Origin: Penicillus capitatus
Lineage: Eukaryota > Chlorophyta
Reading direction: 5' to 3'
DNA: 64,000 nt
Assembly (NCBI GenBank): GCA_965649825.1
Contig: OZ287712.1
Coordinates: 248,001-312,000, forward strand
In this document: in pieces, positions 12,240 to 22,859 of the stretch
Layout: each line of letters begins with the position of its first letter
Numbering within the stretch: position 1 is the first letter of the stretch
The notes under the pieces: generated by a model
The model's database searches: none
The model's input: the letters and a program-made list of their open reading frames with translations, nothing else
What the model was told of the DNA's origin: nothing
Program-made: the position numbers and the translations under genes

Positions 12240-13274
12240 AGCCAAGGGATGTGTATAAACCGATGAAACGCTGGTTGATTGTTTTGAACAGAATGACATT
12301 TCATCAAGTCAGGCTTGGCGGAGCCATGGTTATTCCGTTGTCATTAAAACAAACGAATGTGTGCAAACCCAATGAAACTCCGGTTGCTTGCTTTGAGCGA
12401 CCTTTAAAACGTTGTTTGATAAACCAGACGCAAGACTACAATTGCATCGCTGTTGGCTCCTCGTTATACAGACGTCGTGTCTGGTATGACGCCGATAAGA
12501 GCATCGATTTGACAATAACGTCGCTCGATTGTTCGATCATGTGTTCGCATTCTGCTCTACTCTGACGGTCTTTTCAAACCCCACGCGCTTGGTAGAGGCC
12601 CTGAACTGACGATCCGCTGCTGTCACTGACCCATTGATAAGGACGTCATCGTCGAGGTTGAACGATCCTGTGAAACGCAGCGATCGTCAATCAGCAAGTA
12701 TCTTCTACACAAATCCGACTGCGTCCATCGTGCAATGTCGCCGCCGACTGTCCGCCCATCCACATTCGTCCCCGGCTACGTTGAAGAATGCGACGAAGTA
12801 GCAGGTTGAGGGCCGAATGGTCCAAGTTGTTGGTGTTCTCCTCGATTTGAAAGCAACCTTCAAAATCGCAATTGGAGTCGAATTTAAGATATCCTGTAGG
12901 CTGCGTGTCGGTGTCCTCACGAGCAAGGGAATCCTGTTTCAGGCAGGACGTTTTAAAACTCGTTGCCCGGGTGCCGAAAAACACCAAAGGCCGAATCACG
13001 ACGGCAAGAATGGCTTCTCTTAGTGACCAGTGTGCTTAATGGCAACGATGGAAGCTAACCGAATGCTAGTCCCTATCACATGATGTTTCTCTTTCTTCAG
13101 TGCAAGTCAGAAACTCTGTGCGGACCTTCGAACGTGATGATGGATGAGCATGATACAAACCACTGTTTTCCCACTTCTAAAACATGACAAGACCCCAGTG
13201 TCCTTCTCTGTTTAACGCGAATAAGTGAGCACGATGTCCTCAGCACATTCGCCTACTGAGTCTAGTAAAATGAA
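12240..13274 (+). other. Spacer with a possible duplicated exon of C1
   Basis: No supported gene. Sequence near 12300-12400 resembles the end of C1 at 12180-12260: each has a TCAAGTCAG splice-acceptor-like site followed by a similar exon-like stretch, so it looks like a decayed tandem copy of the last C1 exon. An open frame at 12215-12565 crosses it but lacks other support. The remainder shows nothing I can name. Confidence 0.35.
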
Positions 13275-14940
13275 CGAATGGCATCTCGTGGATGTCATTG
13301 AGTTTTCTAAACCCGATTCTGATCACCTGAAGAATTGTGTAAAGCACACGTGGAATCCCTGTAGCTGTGGCGGAAAGGTATATAACTGACAGAATCTACT
13401 CTTGCTTCTTGCGAGACGCGCACGTATTACCCTCTATTTGTTCTTGCAAGATTTCTTTTGTCACCAGATCGTGGGGATGAATGACGACGATTGTCCACCC
13501 ACCCATCTGAAAACAACGAACGAGCAAGTTGTATGTACAGGAGGACGAGTCCACCGTCTTCCGACATGCGATTCGAATCGGTGTGCCTGTCCGAGCCTGT
13601 TCAGAATGTCCAGAAATCTGTCACATCAAGCAGATCATTGGCGACCAGAATCGCATGTCCCGTTTTTTTATGTTTTTTGTAACCATATCTCTGCGTCCAT
13701 TCTCTCACTGTTAATCAAAAGAGCTTGAAGTTGTATCAAGGTTCTTAGCCATAGACACAGAATTCTCTACGAATCGCTCAAATCCGAGACGTTTGCCAGT
13801 CTAATGTCATCATCCAGACACGCCACTCGCAGAGAATTATACCTTTCGCAACTGGTCGCCAGGAAGGTCGACTGCAAAATGGCATCAGATGCGAATTCAC
13901 AGAGCTTCTCTTTCAGCCCGCTTTTTTGATCTCCAAGAGCACACGAGGATTGCCACACGCTAGATATTCAACCGTTCTCGCGTACGAAACACCTACCCTT
14001 CGCTCTTGCGCCAGGCGTTCGAAAGCCGTTTAGACAATACAGACGACACGATCATCAATGTCCCGCCCATCGTCACGTTCAAAGCCAAGATACCGCAGAA
14101 CAATCTCATACAGCCAACTACGGTGTTTTCCCACTTATTCGCAGCTCAGGCCTCCGCGCCTGTAGCGCCTTGGCTCATCCTTCTCAGCGAGCCGCGCGTG
14201 TCTTTCTTCTGCGGGTCGGCGTAACGAGTTCGGACTCCCCGCATCTGCCGCGGTATCGCAAAGCACGCTGAGCATGAGGTGAGGAGCGAACGACAAGAAC
14301 GATGGTCCTGTTCGTCTCGCCAAAGAGAATTTGCGCATGCCGTTCTGCCGGGAGCAATTGGCGGTCCTGATGAGAAGGAGCACGAACGCAGCGTTTTTCG
14401 GGTGCGACAGGGAGCAAGCAGACCGCCTGGCGATCGTGGCCATGAAGACGCCGTCGGCCGTTTCTCGTGATCGTCGCGGGGGACGCGCGTCGTGCAAGCG
14501 AGTTCAAAAAACGGCTGCGATGCTTAAAGATCGAACATTAACAGGTAACCGGATTGTTCCAGAGGGTCATGCAAAATCTCCAGAACTCATGCCCGGAAAG
14601 AATGCGATCGGCTTCTCATCCGTCAGGCGACGCGTTCTGGGCAGTAGCCTCTCACCCAGCCTGGTGCGAGGACTATGTCGCGTGGATGGTCGTAAAATCC
14701 CCTGCATGTTCCAGGGGGTACAGTGAGGAAGAAGTCCCACACATTAAGCCCTAAATACAGCCAGTCGGTTTCGATTCTTGACTGAATAGATCCGGTAACT
14801 AACCTTGCTCAACACATACGGTTGCGGTGCAGTTTTCCAAATCAACCGCAGAGGTCTCGAATTCAGGGGGGACATCGTATCTCTGATCATCGACTTCACA
14901 TACGACAAAACCGCAGTGAACATGAGGTTTTGTCGCAAAG

Positions 14941-15166
14941 CTATTCATCCATACAAGGGAGGTCCTGGTTGACGTGTTCTTCTTTCAGGAAGAGTATGCC
15001 GACGACGTGGCCACTCTCGTCGACGACCGACTCCGTGGTGGGGCGGTAAGCAGTCGCCTGCCAGAACACCAGACAGTCACCATTAGGTTGCTGTAGTGGA
15101 CGGGAATCTTGCTGCGCGGAGGCAGAGAAGGGCAACAAAGAAGAATAGAGCTGCGTTGGCAGACAT
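14941..15166 (-). CDS. Candidate short secreted protein in S1, possibly decayed
   Basis: From the ATG at 15166 one frame gives a convincing signal peptide (MSANAALFFFVALLCLRAA). A second frame, ending at the stop at 14941, encodes a stretch (TTESVVDESGHVVG and on) kept in S2 at 49106-49334, with indels there in multiples of three. The two frames do not join by any splice that leaves a working signal peptide. Either a joint is missed or both copies are decaying. Downstream, a Cys-rich exon-like block (14770-14930) ends at a GTTAGT donor in both copies. Low confidence. Confidence 0.3.
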
Positions 15167-16380
15167 GGTGTTCAAGACAGAGTCCGAAGAACCTGAGAGA
15201 GACAGATGCACAAACGCGCAAAAGGAAAAAGGCGATGGTCGAGAACTCTGCTGGAATTTATACCATGAAGCTACAGTCAGCGGCCTGAATCCAAACAGCA
15301 TGCCAGAAGCGACGTGTCCGAATTCGGCAGTGCCTCGTTGGCCGACGAACGCATTTGCCAATTCGGTCGTATTCGTCGACCGCGACCCAGCAGCTGCTGT
15401 CGCATGGAGAGCTTTCTCAGGATGCATTCGGCAACAGCCACGATGTGACTTGCTCTGGCGCGCATGTGCCGAACGGTTAGCCTCCATTTCTCTCCCAGCG
15501 CGAACCGAGGCAGTGTGTCTGCGAAGGCGAAACGCGGACGACCGCCTTCCACGATCGCTGCGAGACAGAGAGGGGCTAATAGCTTCCTCAACGGGGACTT
15601 GGCCGACCGCCCGGACGCAAGGACGCTGTGTCCTGCTGCCATTTCTCGCCGATGCCACAGCTACCAAAAATGGCTTAGGCGCCGCGGACGAATGACTGCT
15701 CTCTCGCTGTCCGCGGTGGCAAAAAAGAGGTGCATGCGAGAAACACACCCTAGATAAAAAGATGATCTACGCCGCCGATGACGGACGTGTCACCTGCGCG
15801 TTCGTTCGACACGGCGCGTAGGAAACGGACACTTCACAGCTTGTCCTTTCCGTCTGCTGCACTGCGACAGGCGCATCTTCGACGTGGTAATCGGCGTCGG
15901 CGAAAACTCGTCCGTCCAGAAGGATGGACGGGACTCAGAAATTCTGCCGCGATCCCTCGTTCACCGGCGCCGGTTTACAGGCGAATAACTGGCCGTCTGC
16001 TCAGGCCGAGTCCGGACGCCGCGTCTGCGAAGCGCCTTTTGGCAGCCGGCGCGGTCACCAGTCACCCCGGGCGATGATGCTGCCGTCCGAAGCAACGGAC
16101 TCCGAGCAGCGCGACAGCGCGTTCTCGCGTTTTCGGCGGACGAGAACGAACGTCTTGCCGCGCCGATCCTTCTCCCGCTCCACACGCGCATTTCCCATGC
16201 GAATGACGCGAGAAAGATGGCGAATGAAGGCGTGGCACGTACGTAGGAGATCGTGGACCAAGGTCATCCGATGACCGAAGGTGCGGTGCACAGAGCACAA
16301 CGACTCTTTCTCAGACCACGTCGCAGCTATTTGGAGGCAGGGGACGGAGAATCCTCGGTTCTGCCGGAAACGGATAGCTG

Positions 16381-16449
16381 CTGTCTTGCGACGCGCATGG
16401 ACGGCGACGCTGTCTTGCGACGCGCATGGACGGCGACGCTGTCTTGCGA
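16381..16449. repeat. 29-bp tandem duplication, about 2.4 copies
   Basis: A 29-bp unit beginning CTGTCTTGCGACGCGCATGG is repeated exactly at 16381 and 16410 with a partial third copy. S2 has only one diverged copy at the same place (near 50550), so the expansion happened after the modules separated. Confidence 0.8.
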
Positions 16450-16691
16450 TCTTTTCAGACGAGCGAAGGTCATCTCACCGTAACCCGAACCAGACGCGTT
16501 CCGGTCCAGACGGCACATGTCGGCAGAGCGGCGTCGGAGTCGCGGCGCCGAAAGAGATTCCGCAGTGAACGCCGACTCCTCGAGAATCCCGCTCTGACGA
16601 CGGCGCGCCACCTGCCACGGGACTGCCGATTCCCACATGTCGAGGCGGTGGTGGATGGGAGTCGTTCAGCTGCAGCATCACTCGACATGTG

Positions 16692-19480
16692 ATGGCTGCT
16701 GACGTGTTCTTTCATCCTGCTCGGCGACATCAGCGTCGACGCACCTTGTCAGGTATGTAAATCCAAAGTCTCTGCATTACATGTGTTCTTTGTACAGGTA
16801 GGTCTTGTCTCTTGACAGTCCATTTGACTGTCGTACTTCGGTTGGGATCTGCCAGGAAGCTAGCCGATTCGCCAAACAGGCGCATGATGGATCATGCAAT
16901 CTCGTTCCCTGCACTGGACCTAGAATCATCACTCTTCGTGCTCATACCTCGGTCGCGGTGTCACACATCCGTGTGACTCTGATAAGAACATGTATCCACT
17001 CACACATGGCTGGCAACGTCCCTCATCTGGGTAGTCTCTTGTGACAGGCACCGCAGCCGGAGAGGGAGGTCGAAGAAGTCGCTAAGGATAGATCGAAGCA
17101 GATCGCATCATGTGCGGTCGCCAAATACCGCATCTGACAGATGCATGGCCTCCTGACGAGCAGCGAAAGCCAAGGCCTTCTCTCACTGACCGAGGTCGCC
17201 GGACTCGACTCGCCTGTTCTTCACTGACAGTCGAGATTCGCACTGTCCTGTCGAGGGCAGAAATCTGTCGCCGATCCCAAAACTTCTTTCTCTCTCTGGA
17301 GCAGTTGGGGATGGGATCTTCCTGGCTGAACTGTCTGTGTGGCCATCTCACAGATCCCTGACGATCGGAGAGAGGACTTCTGTAGCCTTGGAGAGCCAAC
17401 GAGTCAGATGATGCTGTGCTGAGTCACTATGGTTCAGCGATGTGACAGGACCAGAGCTGTGTTAGAGTTCATGTTTCAAGGGAGAGATCGCGGCATCGCA
17501 GTCCGAGCGATCAGGAAATGCGCATCCCGTGTGTGACTTTGACGACCTCTAGTTGGCAGAGTCTCCGAATCCAGCAGATGATGTGACAACAGCGGCCGGA
17601 TCGGACCCTCAAGACTTCAGATGCAGAGAATCCCAGCTGGTTGCCGGAGTCTGTAAGAATCCGTGTCCGCTTGCAGTTGTAGAGAAGTCGAGCAGCCTCG
17701 ATCAGACGCCATCAGTGACCTCTGTCAGCGCCGGACGTGCTACCGGTCCTACCAGATAGAAGATGCGTGGAGGATCGACCTCAGAGTTCGATCTCATCGG
17801 CTCAGTTGCGCAGCTCTCCTGCTCAAAGCGAAGACGCCTGTCGACAGCATGCCTGCACGCCGCGATGAGATTTCACCTGGGCTCTTTTCCCGGCCGAGGC
17901 AGTCAGTCGTTCCGGCACCAGTTTCTACCCTGATCTATTCTGGTCTGCTTGTCATGGATGCGGTGCTGCCACCCGTATCATGACAGCAAACGCGTGCTGA
18001 CACGTTTTCTGGCCTCACCTTCGTGGATATCTCATTTATCTGGAGTCTGGTGCTTTCCTCCGACTTTCTTTCCTTTAACCTAACTGGCCCAAAAAAGCCT
18101 CCAGCTCCCAAAATTCTCGCGTCCAATTTCGGAAATAGACAACGATGTGACTGGATCCGGTGCGCGCGGCACCCACTCTACGGTTGGCGACCATTCGCCT
18201 CCCACCGCCTGCGGAGGCGGTCGCTCCACGAAGCGGGAGCGTTACCCATTCCTCGCATGGCCACGACGGAAAGGGAAGAGAGCTGCGCCCACGCCTCTCG
18301 TGAAGCGCGCCGAGCGCTCGGACGCGACGACGGAGTCTCTTGCGCCATCCTTCGCCGGTAGACGGCGCGAGAGGATGCGTCGCATGCCACGGCGGCACAG
18401 ACTGCGTTCGCGCTCCTTGGCGGGCAGCAAGAGATCGTTTCGACGAAAGGCCAACGCCTCGAGGGAGATCCATTTCGTCGGTCGGCCAGCGCGCCGCCCT
18501 TCTTGGACATTTAAGATCGGACCGAGAGACCAAGACACGCGCGACAGACCGCCGATTCCCGCGCCGGTTGCGGAAGGAGGTCGGAAAGCACCTTCCTATC
18601 TGCTCGCACACGCGATGCGCTGCTGAGGCTGGAAGTGTTGACAATGTTACACGAGACCACCAGAGAACAACATTGTCTGGGTCTACAGGGGCTCAGTTGC
18701 CGGTCATCGGAAGAGCACAGGCGTGACTGGGTCCATCGACGACTGTTCGCAAGGCGAGGTGTCTTCCATCTCTCTATGAGTATTCTCTGCGACGTGTACC
18801 TGGGCCGATTCTGCTCTGGTTGTTGGGGCTGATCTAGAAGAACAGAGTTTCGAGTGCTTTGTCACTTACCTGCTCCGTGTGACAGTGTCGTTTCGATGGA
18901 TGCATCTGGGCCATTCAAATCATCCAGAAGAAGTCCTGTTCGTAACCTCCGTTCCATAGCGGACAGGGTTTCTCGTTTGAAAGTGTGACCGTCTGTGCAT
19001 GTATCGTAGACAGTTTATAGACACTCTAGTGTGGAGGATGTGTGCTGAGCATCGGAGAATCGTGATTCCGGCGTCCAGATGCCTCTTGTTCTGGTAAAAT
19101 GCTATGTACCGACGTCTATAGCGACCAAGAACACAAACAGGTTCGTGCCTTTCTCGAGCTTAGCAGAGATCTGCATCTTACGACGTCGAGTGGATCACAT
19201 CTTGTGCGTGTCATCGTTTGAAGGACAAGGAGACCTTTGGTGCTTCTGGAGAGCGTCGAAGGAGCACGGCTGCACATCAGACGATACTCATAACTTGTGA
19301 TGTGCATCCCCGCAGGTGTGCACAAGAACGTCCACACTATATGGATAATGAACTCTTCAATGACGCTGGCTTTCTCGTCTTCGAGCTTAAAACCGTCATG
19401 CTTATCATTGCCGACAGGGCAGCAAAGCAGGATCGTCTCTTGCATGATGAAATCGGATGTCGGTCACGCGATGAAGAAAT
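16692..19480. repeat. Repeat module R2
   Basis: Aligns with R1 from position 1 and with R3 from 50732. Homology with R1 runs to about 19480 and stops abruptly. The foreign segment follows, and R-module sequence resumes near 25566 after re-reading about 140 bp. No gene supported; the ORFs are overlapping-frame shadows. Confidence 0.75.
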
Positions 19481-19585
19481 ACGGATATCGCCCCCCGTCG
19501 GCCAGTCTGCCCAATGCCCCACTGTCACGTACAGCAAGCCCGCAGCCTATTTTGGCAGTAGTGATGCTGGAGACTATACTATCAA

Positions 19586-20086
19586 GTGCATGCCATAGGC
19601 CCTCGCAGCGAAACAGGGCCAGCCGATGCGGGCAGCGGGCCATTGACTATCGCAGCCGGACAGGGACTCTCAATTTTCATCGCGCAGCCCAGCGGCAGCG
19701 ATCCCAAAGTATCGGGCTATGTCAATGCCTCCACGGAGAAAGACTCTCAGACCACCTACTGGATGGAGATGATGAGGAAGGCCAACAATGGCCTCAGCAG
19801 TTTTGTCGACCTCAATCATGTGCGCCCCAATACTGCCGACCTGCTCCTGCTGAGCACCAGGCCCATACCCTAAGACCCTGGCGGTTTCGTTCGTCAGCTG
19901 TTTTTCAACATGGGGAGTGGTCGAATGGGCGATGCCCAGAACCAGCAGAGCACGGGGATGAGACTGATCAACCTGCCGCTTTCGCGAACGCTGGCCGCTG
20001 AGCAGCACCTGATCTGCGGATTCCACACGGCAGACGTGTATGTGCCCTACCACCATGAACTGATTCGCAACGTTAAAGCTGCGTAA
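19586..20086 (+). pseudogene. Phage structural-type protein with in-frame stop
   Basis: One continuous frame from about 19586 to the TAA at 20084-20086 is broken only by a TAA at 19871-19873. The N-terminal part has a polar, beta-rich composition (VSGYVNASTEKDSQTTYW). After the stop the frame continues DPGGFVRQLFFNMGSGRMGD and on. Codon use and the lack of splice signals are prokaryotic. The 5' end is unclear: the adjoining frame at 19490-19590 looks coding but is shifted. I do not recognise the family; phage virion origin is inferred from the neighbours. Confidence 0.45.
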
Positions 20087-20098
20087 AAGAGTTTCTCG

Positions 20099-20527
20099 AT
20101 GGGGCACAAGGAAACGGAGAAATTGATAGCCAAGGCTATCGCCACGGCGCAAGCCCCTCTAATTGAGAAGATTCAGGCCCTTGAGCCCAAGCAGGCGGAG
20201 TTCGAGGAAAATCTGCGCAAGACTGGCCGGCGAGACCTCTCGGAAGCGATTACAAAATTGGAGTGCGACTTAAAGACAATCAGAGAGCGAGAACATGGTC
20301 AGGCGCCTGTAGAACAGCAGGCAGTGGAGTCCCCGTGCCCCGCTTTCCCGGATAAAGACCAGGTTGGCGAAAAGGTGGAGCTGTATTGCCAGAAGTATGC
20401 GGATAAGGGCGATTACGCGACTACTACGAATAAAGGCAAAATCAATTGGCAATCGGGCATTGCCGAATTGCCCTACAAGTGGGCCCGCGAGCACTGCGAG
20501 GGACAGCCTTCCGTGCGCCTGGCGTAA
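20099..20527 (+). CDS. Phage-type hypothetical protein, N-terminal coiled coil
   Basis: Intact 142-aa ORF, 12 bp after the previous frame. Residues 1-70 are strongly helical and charged (repeated Ala/Lys/Glu, coiled-coil-like). The C-terminal part has Trp and Tyr (NWQSGIAELPYKWAREHCEG). There is no signal peptide or TM segment. Family not recognised. Same strand and close spacing with 20547-21004 suggest one phage operon. Confidence 0.5.
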   Translation: MGHKETEKLIAKAIATAQAPLIEKIQALEPKQAEFEENLRKTGRRDLSEAITKLECDLKTIREREHGQAPVEQQAVESPCPAFPDKDQVGEKVELYCQKYADKGDYATTTNKGKINWQSGIAELPYKWAREHCEGQPSVRLA

Positions 20528-20540
20528 TCCATTGTAAAAA

Positions 20541-20545
20541 AGGAG
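20541..20545 (+). promoter_or_regulatory. Shine-Dalgarno-like site
   Basis: AGGAG lies just before the ATGs at 20547 and 20553 and marks the start of the next phage-type gene. Such a site is not expected in a eukaryotic gene. Confidence 0.55.
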
Positions 20546-20546
20546 C

Positions 20547-21004
20547 ATGAATATGAAACGAAAAGAGATCATTTACATCGACGATTTTGGTCGCTGCGGT
20601 TGTTATGTGTGGCCTTCCTGGCGATCCTGGCCGAAAGGCATCTGGAGCGGTCCCTGGAGCGCGAGGAATTCGCGCTTATCTATCACGAGGCTTTGCAGAA
20701 AGGCCACGTCTGGCACAACGGCCATCCCACGGACGGCAGCCGGGGGGACTGGTGCCGGTGCTATGTGGCCCACCCAGTGGTCCTGGGCAATCTTATCCCG
20801 GAGCGTGTGGGATTGTGTCTGCGTCTCAAAGTGGTAGAGCGTCGCCTCATGCCGAGGCGGGACTTTACGCTGATCTGCTACAACACGAAGTGGGGCCAAC
20901 ACTTCGCCCTGGGTAACTCGGAGGGCAGCGAAGTCGTCAATCCCGATCCGGAGTTGCCGCTTCCGCGTGTGGACAGCTACCGGGTTTTTAAACTGGCGAC
21001 ATAA
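20547..21004 (+). pseudogene. Phage-type hypothetical protein, frameshifted near its start
   Basis: The Shine-Dalgarno and ATG (20547 or 20553) open a frame reading MKRKEIIYIDDF. The long coding frame continues one register over from about 20590 (LLCVAFLAILAERHLER, then to the TAA at 21004), about 145 aa in all. A single-base indel near 20585 is the simplest reading. Hydrophobic residues near the start could be a signal or anchor. Family not recognised. Confidence 0.45.
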
Positions 21005-21054
21005 ACAACAAAAAGACCGGGGTGAACAATGAACTTCTCAAGGAGGGGATTTTT

Positions 21055-21284
21055 ATGAAGAGCGGACGCAAATATAGCGTGATCGTGATGGTGAGCGTGC
21101 TCATCAGTCTGGGCATGGTGGCCGGCGTGATTGCCGCAATCAACGAGGCGAACTTGCCCTGGCTGGCCACTACTCTGCCCATCCTAACCAGCGTGTATCC
21201 CCCTACATGGAAGCCAATGCGGTGCAAAAGAATACGCAAGCCAAGGTTGCAAAACCCAAGGCCAAAGAGCCAGAGAGAGGTTGA
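21055..21284 (+). pseudogene. Small phage-type membrane protein, frameshifted at a C-run
   Basis: A perfect AAGGAGG at 21040-21046 precedes the ATG at 21055. Residues 8-28 (SVIVMVSVLISLGMVAGVIAA) form one TM helix. Near 21200 a run of five Cs shifts the frame. In the alternative register the tail continues YMEANAVQKNTQAKVAKPKA and ends at the TGA (21282-21284), three bases before the next ATG. Holin-like size and topology, but the role is inference. Confidence 0.45.
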
Positions 21285-21286
21285 GA

Positions 21287-21466
21287 ATGAAAAAGTTTGT
21301 TTTACTACTGGGGGCACTATTAATCCTGTATTCAGGGCGGGTTCTACTACTCACACTTAAATTTGTGGGAGTTCTTTCCTGAAGTTGGGGCTTTGTTCTA
21401 CTTCCTTCTGAGCTTGTGGGCACCATAGTAGCGATTGCTTTAATCTTTTGGGGTCTCTTAGGTTGA
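21287..21466 (+). pseudogene. Small hydrophobic phage-type protein, broken frame
   Basis: The ATG at 21287 starts MKKFVLLLGALLILYSGRVL, a membrane segment, and stops at 21382. Adjacent registers carry on with hydrophobic coding (LNLWEFFPEVGALFYFLL, then TIVAIALIFWGLLG) to a TGA at 21464-21466. One or two indels would make a single two-TM protein of about 58 aa. A holin-type role is possible only from position and size. Confidence 0.35.
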
Positions 21467-21486
21467 GCCGGGAAGGATTGGCGCTG

Positions 21487-21753
21487 ATGGTCTGGGTGAT
21501 TTTGAGCGCCGCCCTGGGAATAGCCGTGGGCGGTATCTGGCTAGGGCGCAAGTGGGGCTTGCAAACAGGACGGAAAAGGACAGAGCAAACCCTGTCTGAA
21601 CAACGGTCAAAATATAACAAAGTCCTGTTTGAAAATGAAATGATCAACGCAAGCAAAGATCGCGCGTTAAGGGAGATAGGCGATGCGGATACGGAGGAAG
21701 AAGCCGTGGTTGTTGTCTCCGGCGTTACTGACGACTGGAATTCTGGTCGCTAA
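21487..21753 (+). CDS. Spanin-like (Rz-type) protein candidate
   Basis: The ATG at 21487 follows GGAAGGA. The 88-aa product has an N-terminal TM helix (VWVILSAALGIAVGGIWLG) and then a charged helical region, the layout of i-spanins that help phages lyse the outer membrane. A second short frame starting at 21682, out of register inside its 3' end, reads MRIRRKKPWLLSPALLTTG and resembles a lipoprotein signal, as in nested Rz1 genes, but stops just where a lipobox Cys would be expected. The function is inferred from architecture only. Confidence 0.4.
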   Translation: MVWVILSAALGIAVGGIWLGRKWGLQTGRKRTEQTLSEQRSKYNKVLFENEMINASKDRALREIGDADTEEEAVVVVSGVTDDWNSGR

Positions 21754-21845
21754 TTGACGGGGATACGCCAAACACTGGCGCGCCGCGTGCGCGCGAACGC
21801 GTATGCGAAGGCGGAGGAACTGTAAACAGCCAAAGCTAAGACTGA

Positions 21846-22178
21846 TTACATGGTGAGTCCAGTCACTTAAGTACCCTCGGCGCCTGCGGACCGCTGTCAT
21901 ATCAGGAAGCGGACAGCCTGTCCGGTCCGCGGGGCCGCAACCGTTGTCCTCTACCCGTCACTAATTGCGCTACGGGAATCCAGCAAGAAGCGTCTCTGCC
22001 GAGACCCCAGAGACTGCAAATTGCAAGCGTCGACGAGCTGAGAGAGGCGACCTTAAACAATGACATCACAGATCTTGTCAAGATTTATGTGCGTGATATA
22101 GCTGAGCTTACGGCTTACGCAAGGAAACTGGAGGCCTTGCTTAACGCGGCAGAAGGGCAACGGGAAAGGGAAAGATGA
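21846..22178 (+). CDS. Start-less phage-type ORF ending in an ATGA overlap
   Basis: An open frame without a clear start codon ends at the TGA 22176-22178, which overlaps the ATG of the next gene. The C-terminal 60 residues are helical and charged (VDELREATLNNDITDLVKIY). The upstream part is Cys/Pro-rich. Probably the 3' part of a gene whose start lies in another register. Family not recognised. Confidence 0.35.
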   Translation, partial: LHGESSHLSTLGACGPLSYQEADSLSGPRGRNRCPLPVTNCATGIQQEASLPRPQRLQIASVDELREATLNNDITDLVKIYVRDIAELTAYARKLEALLNAAEGQRERER

Positions 22179-22426
22179 CAGATAATCAGGAAATCATTAC
22201 GGAGCTGCGCGAAATATGCTTTGAGCTTAAGCACCTATCAGGACAGTGGGACAAGACTTTTGCGCACCTTGAGGAAGTTATTGGGCTGTGTCTCACCAAA
22301 CACGAAAAGCGCCCGGGGTCCCTGGAGAGCTTGACGAGATCAAACGAGCGCAAGCTGGTCTCGTTGGTCATGGCGATTGCCAATGCCGCAATGGTGGCGG
22401 CGGGCCTGCTGGTGAGGCTGCTCTAG
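22175..22426 (+). CDS. Phage-type protein with C-terminal TM helix
   Basis: 83 aa. Residues 1-60 are helical and acidic to mixed (MTDNQEIITELREICFELKH). Residues 63-83 (LVSLVMAIANAAMVAAGLLV) form a TM helix. The ATGA overlap with the preceding frame indicates translational coupling, a prokaryotic feature. Family not recognised; small membrane phage proteins of this layout are common near lysis genes. Confidence 0.5.
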   Translation: MTDNQEIITELREICFELKHLSGQWDKTFAHLEEVIGLCLTKHEKRPGSLESLTRSNERKLVSLVMAIANAAMVAAGLLVRLL

Positions 22427-22525
22427 TATGCTGTTAGTTACGGGAGAATATAAGATGATGATCAAGGTTTTTGAGTTTGGCAAGTAATGGCAACGATCAG
22501 AGCCGAAGCATTCCGCCAATTGTAC

Positions 22526-22761
22526 TGCGCTATCGTGTCTCTATCAGTACCGAGTCCTGCGCTATCGTGTCTACAATCAGTACCGAGTCCTGCGCTATCG
22601 TGTCTACAATCAGTACCGAGTCCTGCGCTATCGTGTCTACAATCAGTACCGAGTCCTGCGCTATCGTGTCTACAATCAGTACCGAGTCCTGCGCTATCGT
22701 GTCTACAATCAGTACCGAGTCCTGCGCTATCGTGTCTACAATCAGTACCGAGTCCTGCGCG
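22526..22761. repeat. 33-bp minisatellite, about 7 copies
   Basis: Contiguous near-perfect copies of a 33-bp unit (contains CAGTACCGAGTCCTGCGCTA). The unit length is a multiple of three and several frames on both strands stay open through the array. There are no spacers, so it is not a CRISPR array. The first unit carries a small change. Confidence 0.9.
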
Positions 22762-22859
22762 AACAGCCCAGTAGCCACAGTCAGGAAAACCAGGCTCACC
22801 CAAGACAGGTAGCCTTGCAATTGGTAACGCACGATCAGGTTTAACATCTTTTGGGTCAT
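22530..22859 (-). CDS. Membrane-anchored protein with 11-aa repeats
   Basis: From the ATG at 22859 the minus strand encodes a hydrophobic N-terminus (YLSWVSLVFLTVATGLFA) ending in an AxA-like site and then about seven copies of AQDSVLIVDTI, ending at 22530. A unique signal-like leader feeding in frame into the array makes this the most credible reading of the minisatellite. No homologue recognised, and no Shine-Dalgarno seen. Confidence 0.35.
   Translation of the reverse strand: MTQKMLNLIVRYQLQGYLSWVSLVFLTVATGLFAQDSVLIVDTIAQDSVLIVDTIAQDSVLIVDTIAQDSVLIVDTIAQDSVLIVDTIAQDSVLIVDTIAQDSVLIETR

Larger units (their letters stand above)
13275..16691. repeat. Repeat module S1
   Basis: Matches S2 (about 44860-50731) in order over its whole length, for example 13278-13490 with 44863-45068, 13767-14100 with 46030-46350, 14150-14500 with 48325-48690 and 14940-16690 with 49105-50730. 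S1 lacks the 1.9-kb stretch that carries glutathione peroxidase in S2 and the roughly 550-bp insert at 45069-45617. It runs directly into R2. Some minus-strand frames (for example 13767-13958) keep frame with 3-nt indels between copies and could be coding, but I cannot assemble a gene. Confidence 0.7.

Noticed and set aside
13565-13590. GATTCGAATC reminiscent of a tRNA T-loop in both S modules
   Set aside because: No matching acceptor, D or anticodon stems around it.
15083-15748. 221-codon minus-strand ORF in S1 and its S2 counterpart
   Set aside because: The two copies differ by frame-breaking indels in the upstream part; only the last signal-peptide segment looks protein-like.
22526-22761. 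CRISPR-like repeat array
   Set aside because: The 33-bp units are directly contiguous with no spacers, so it is a minisatellite.
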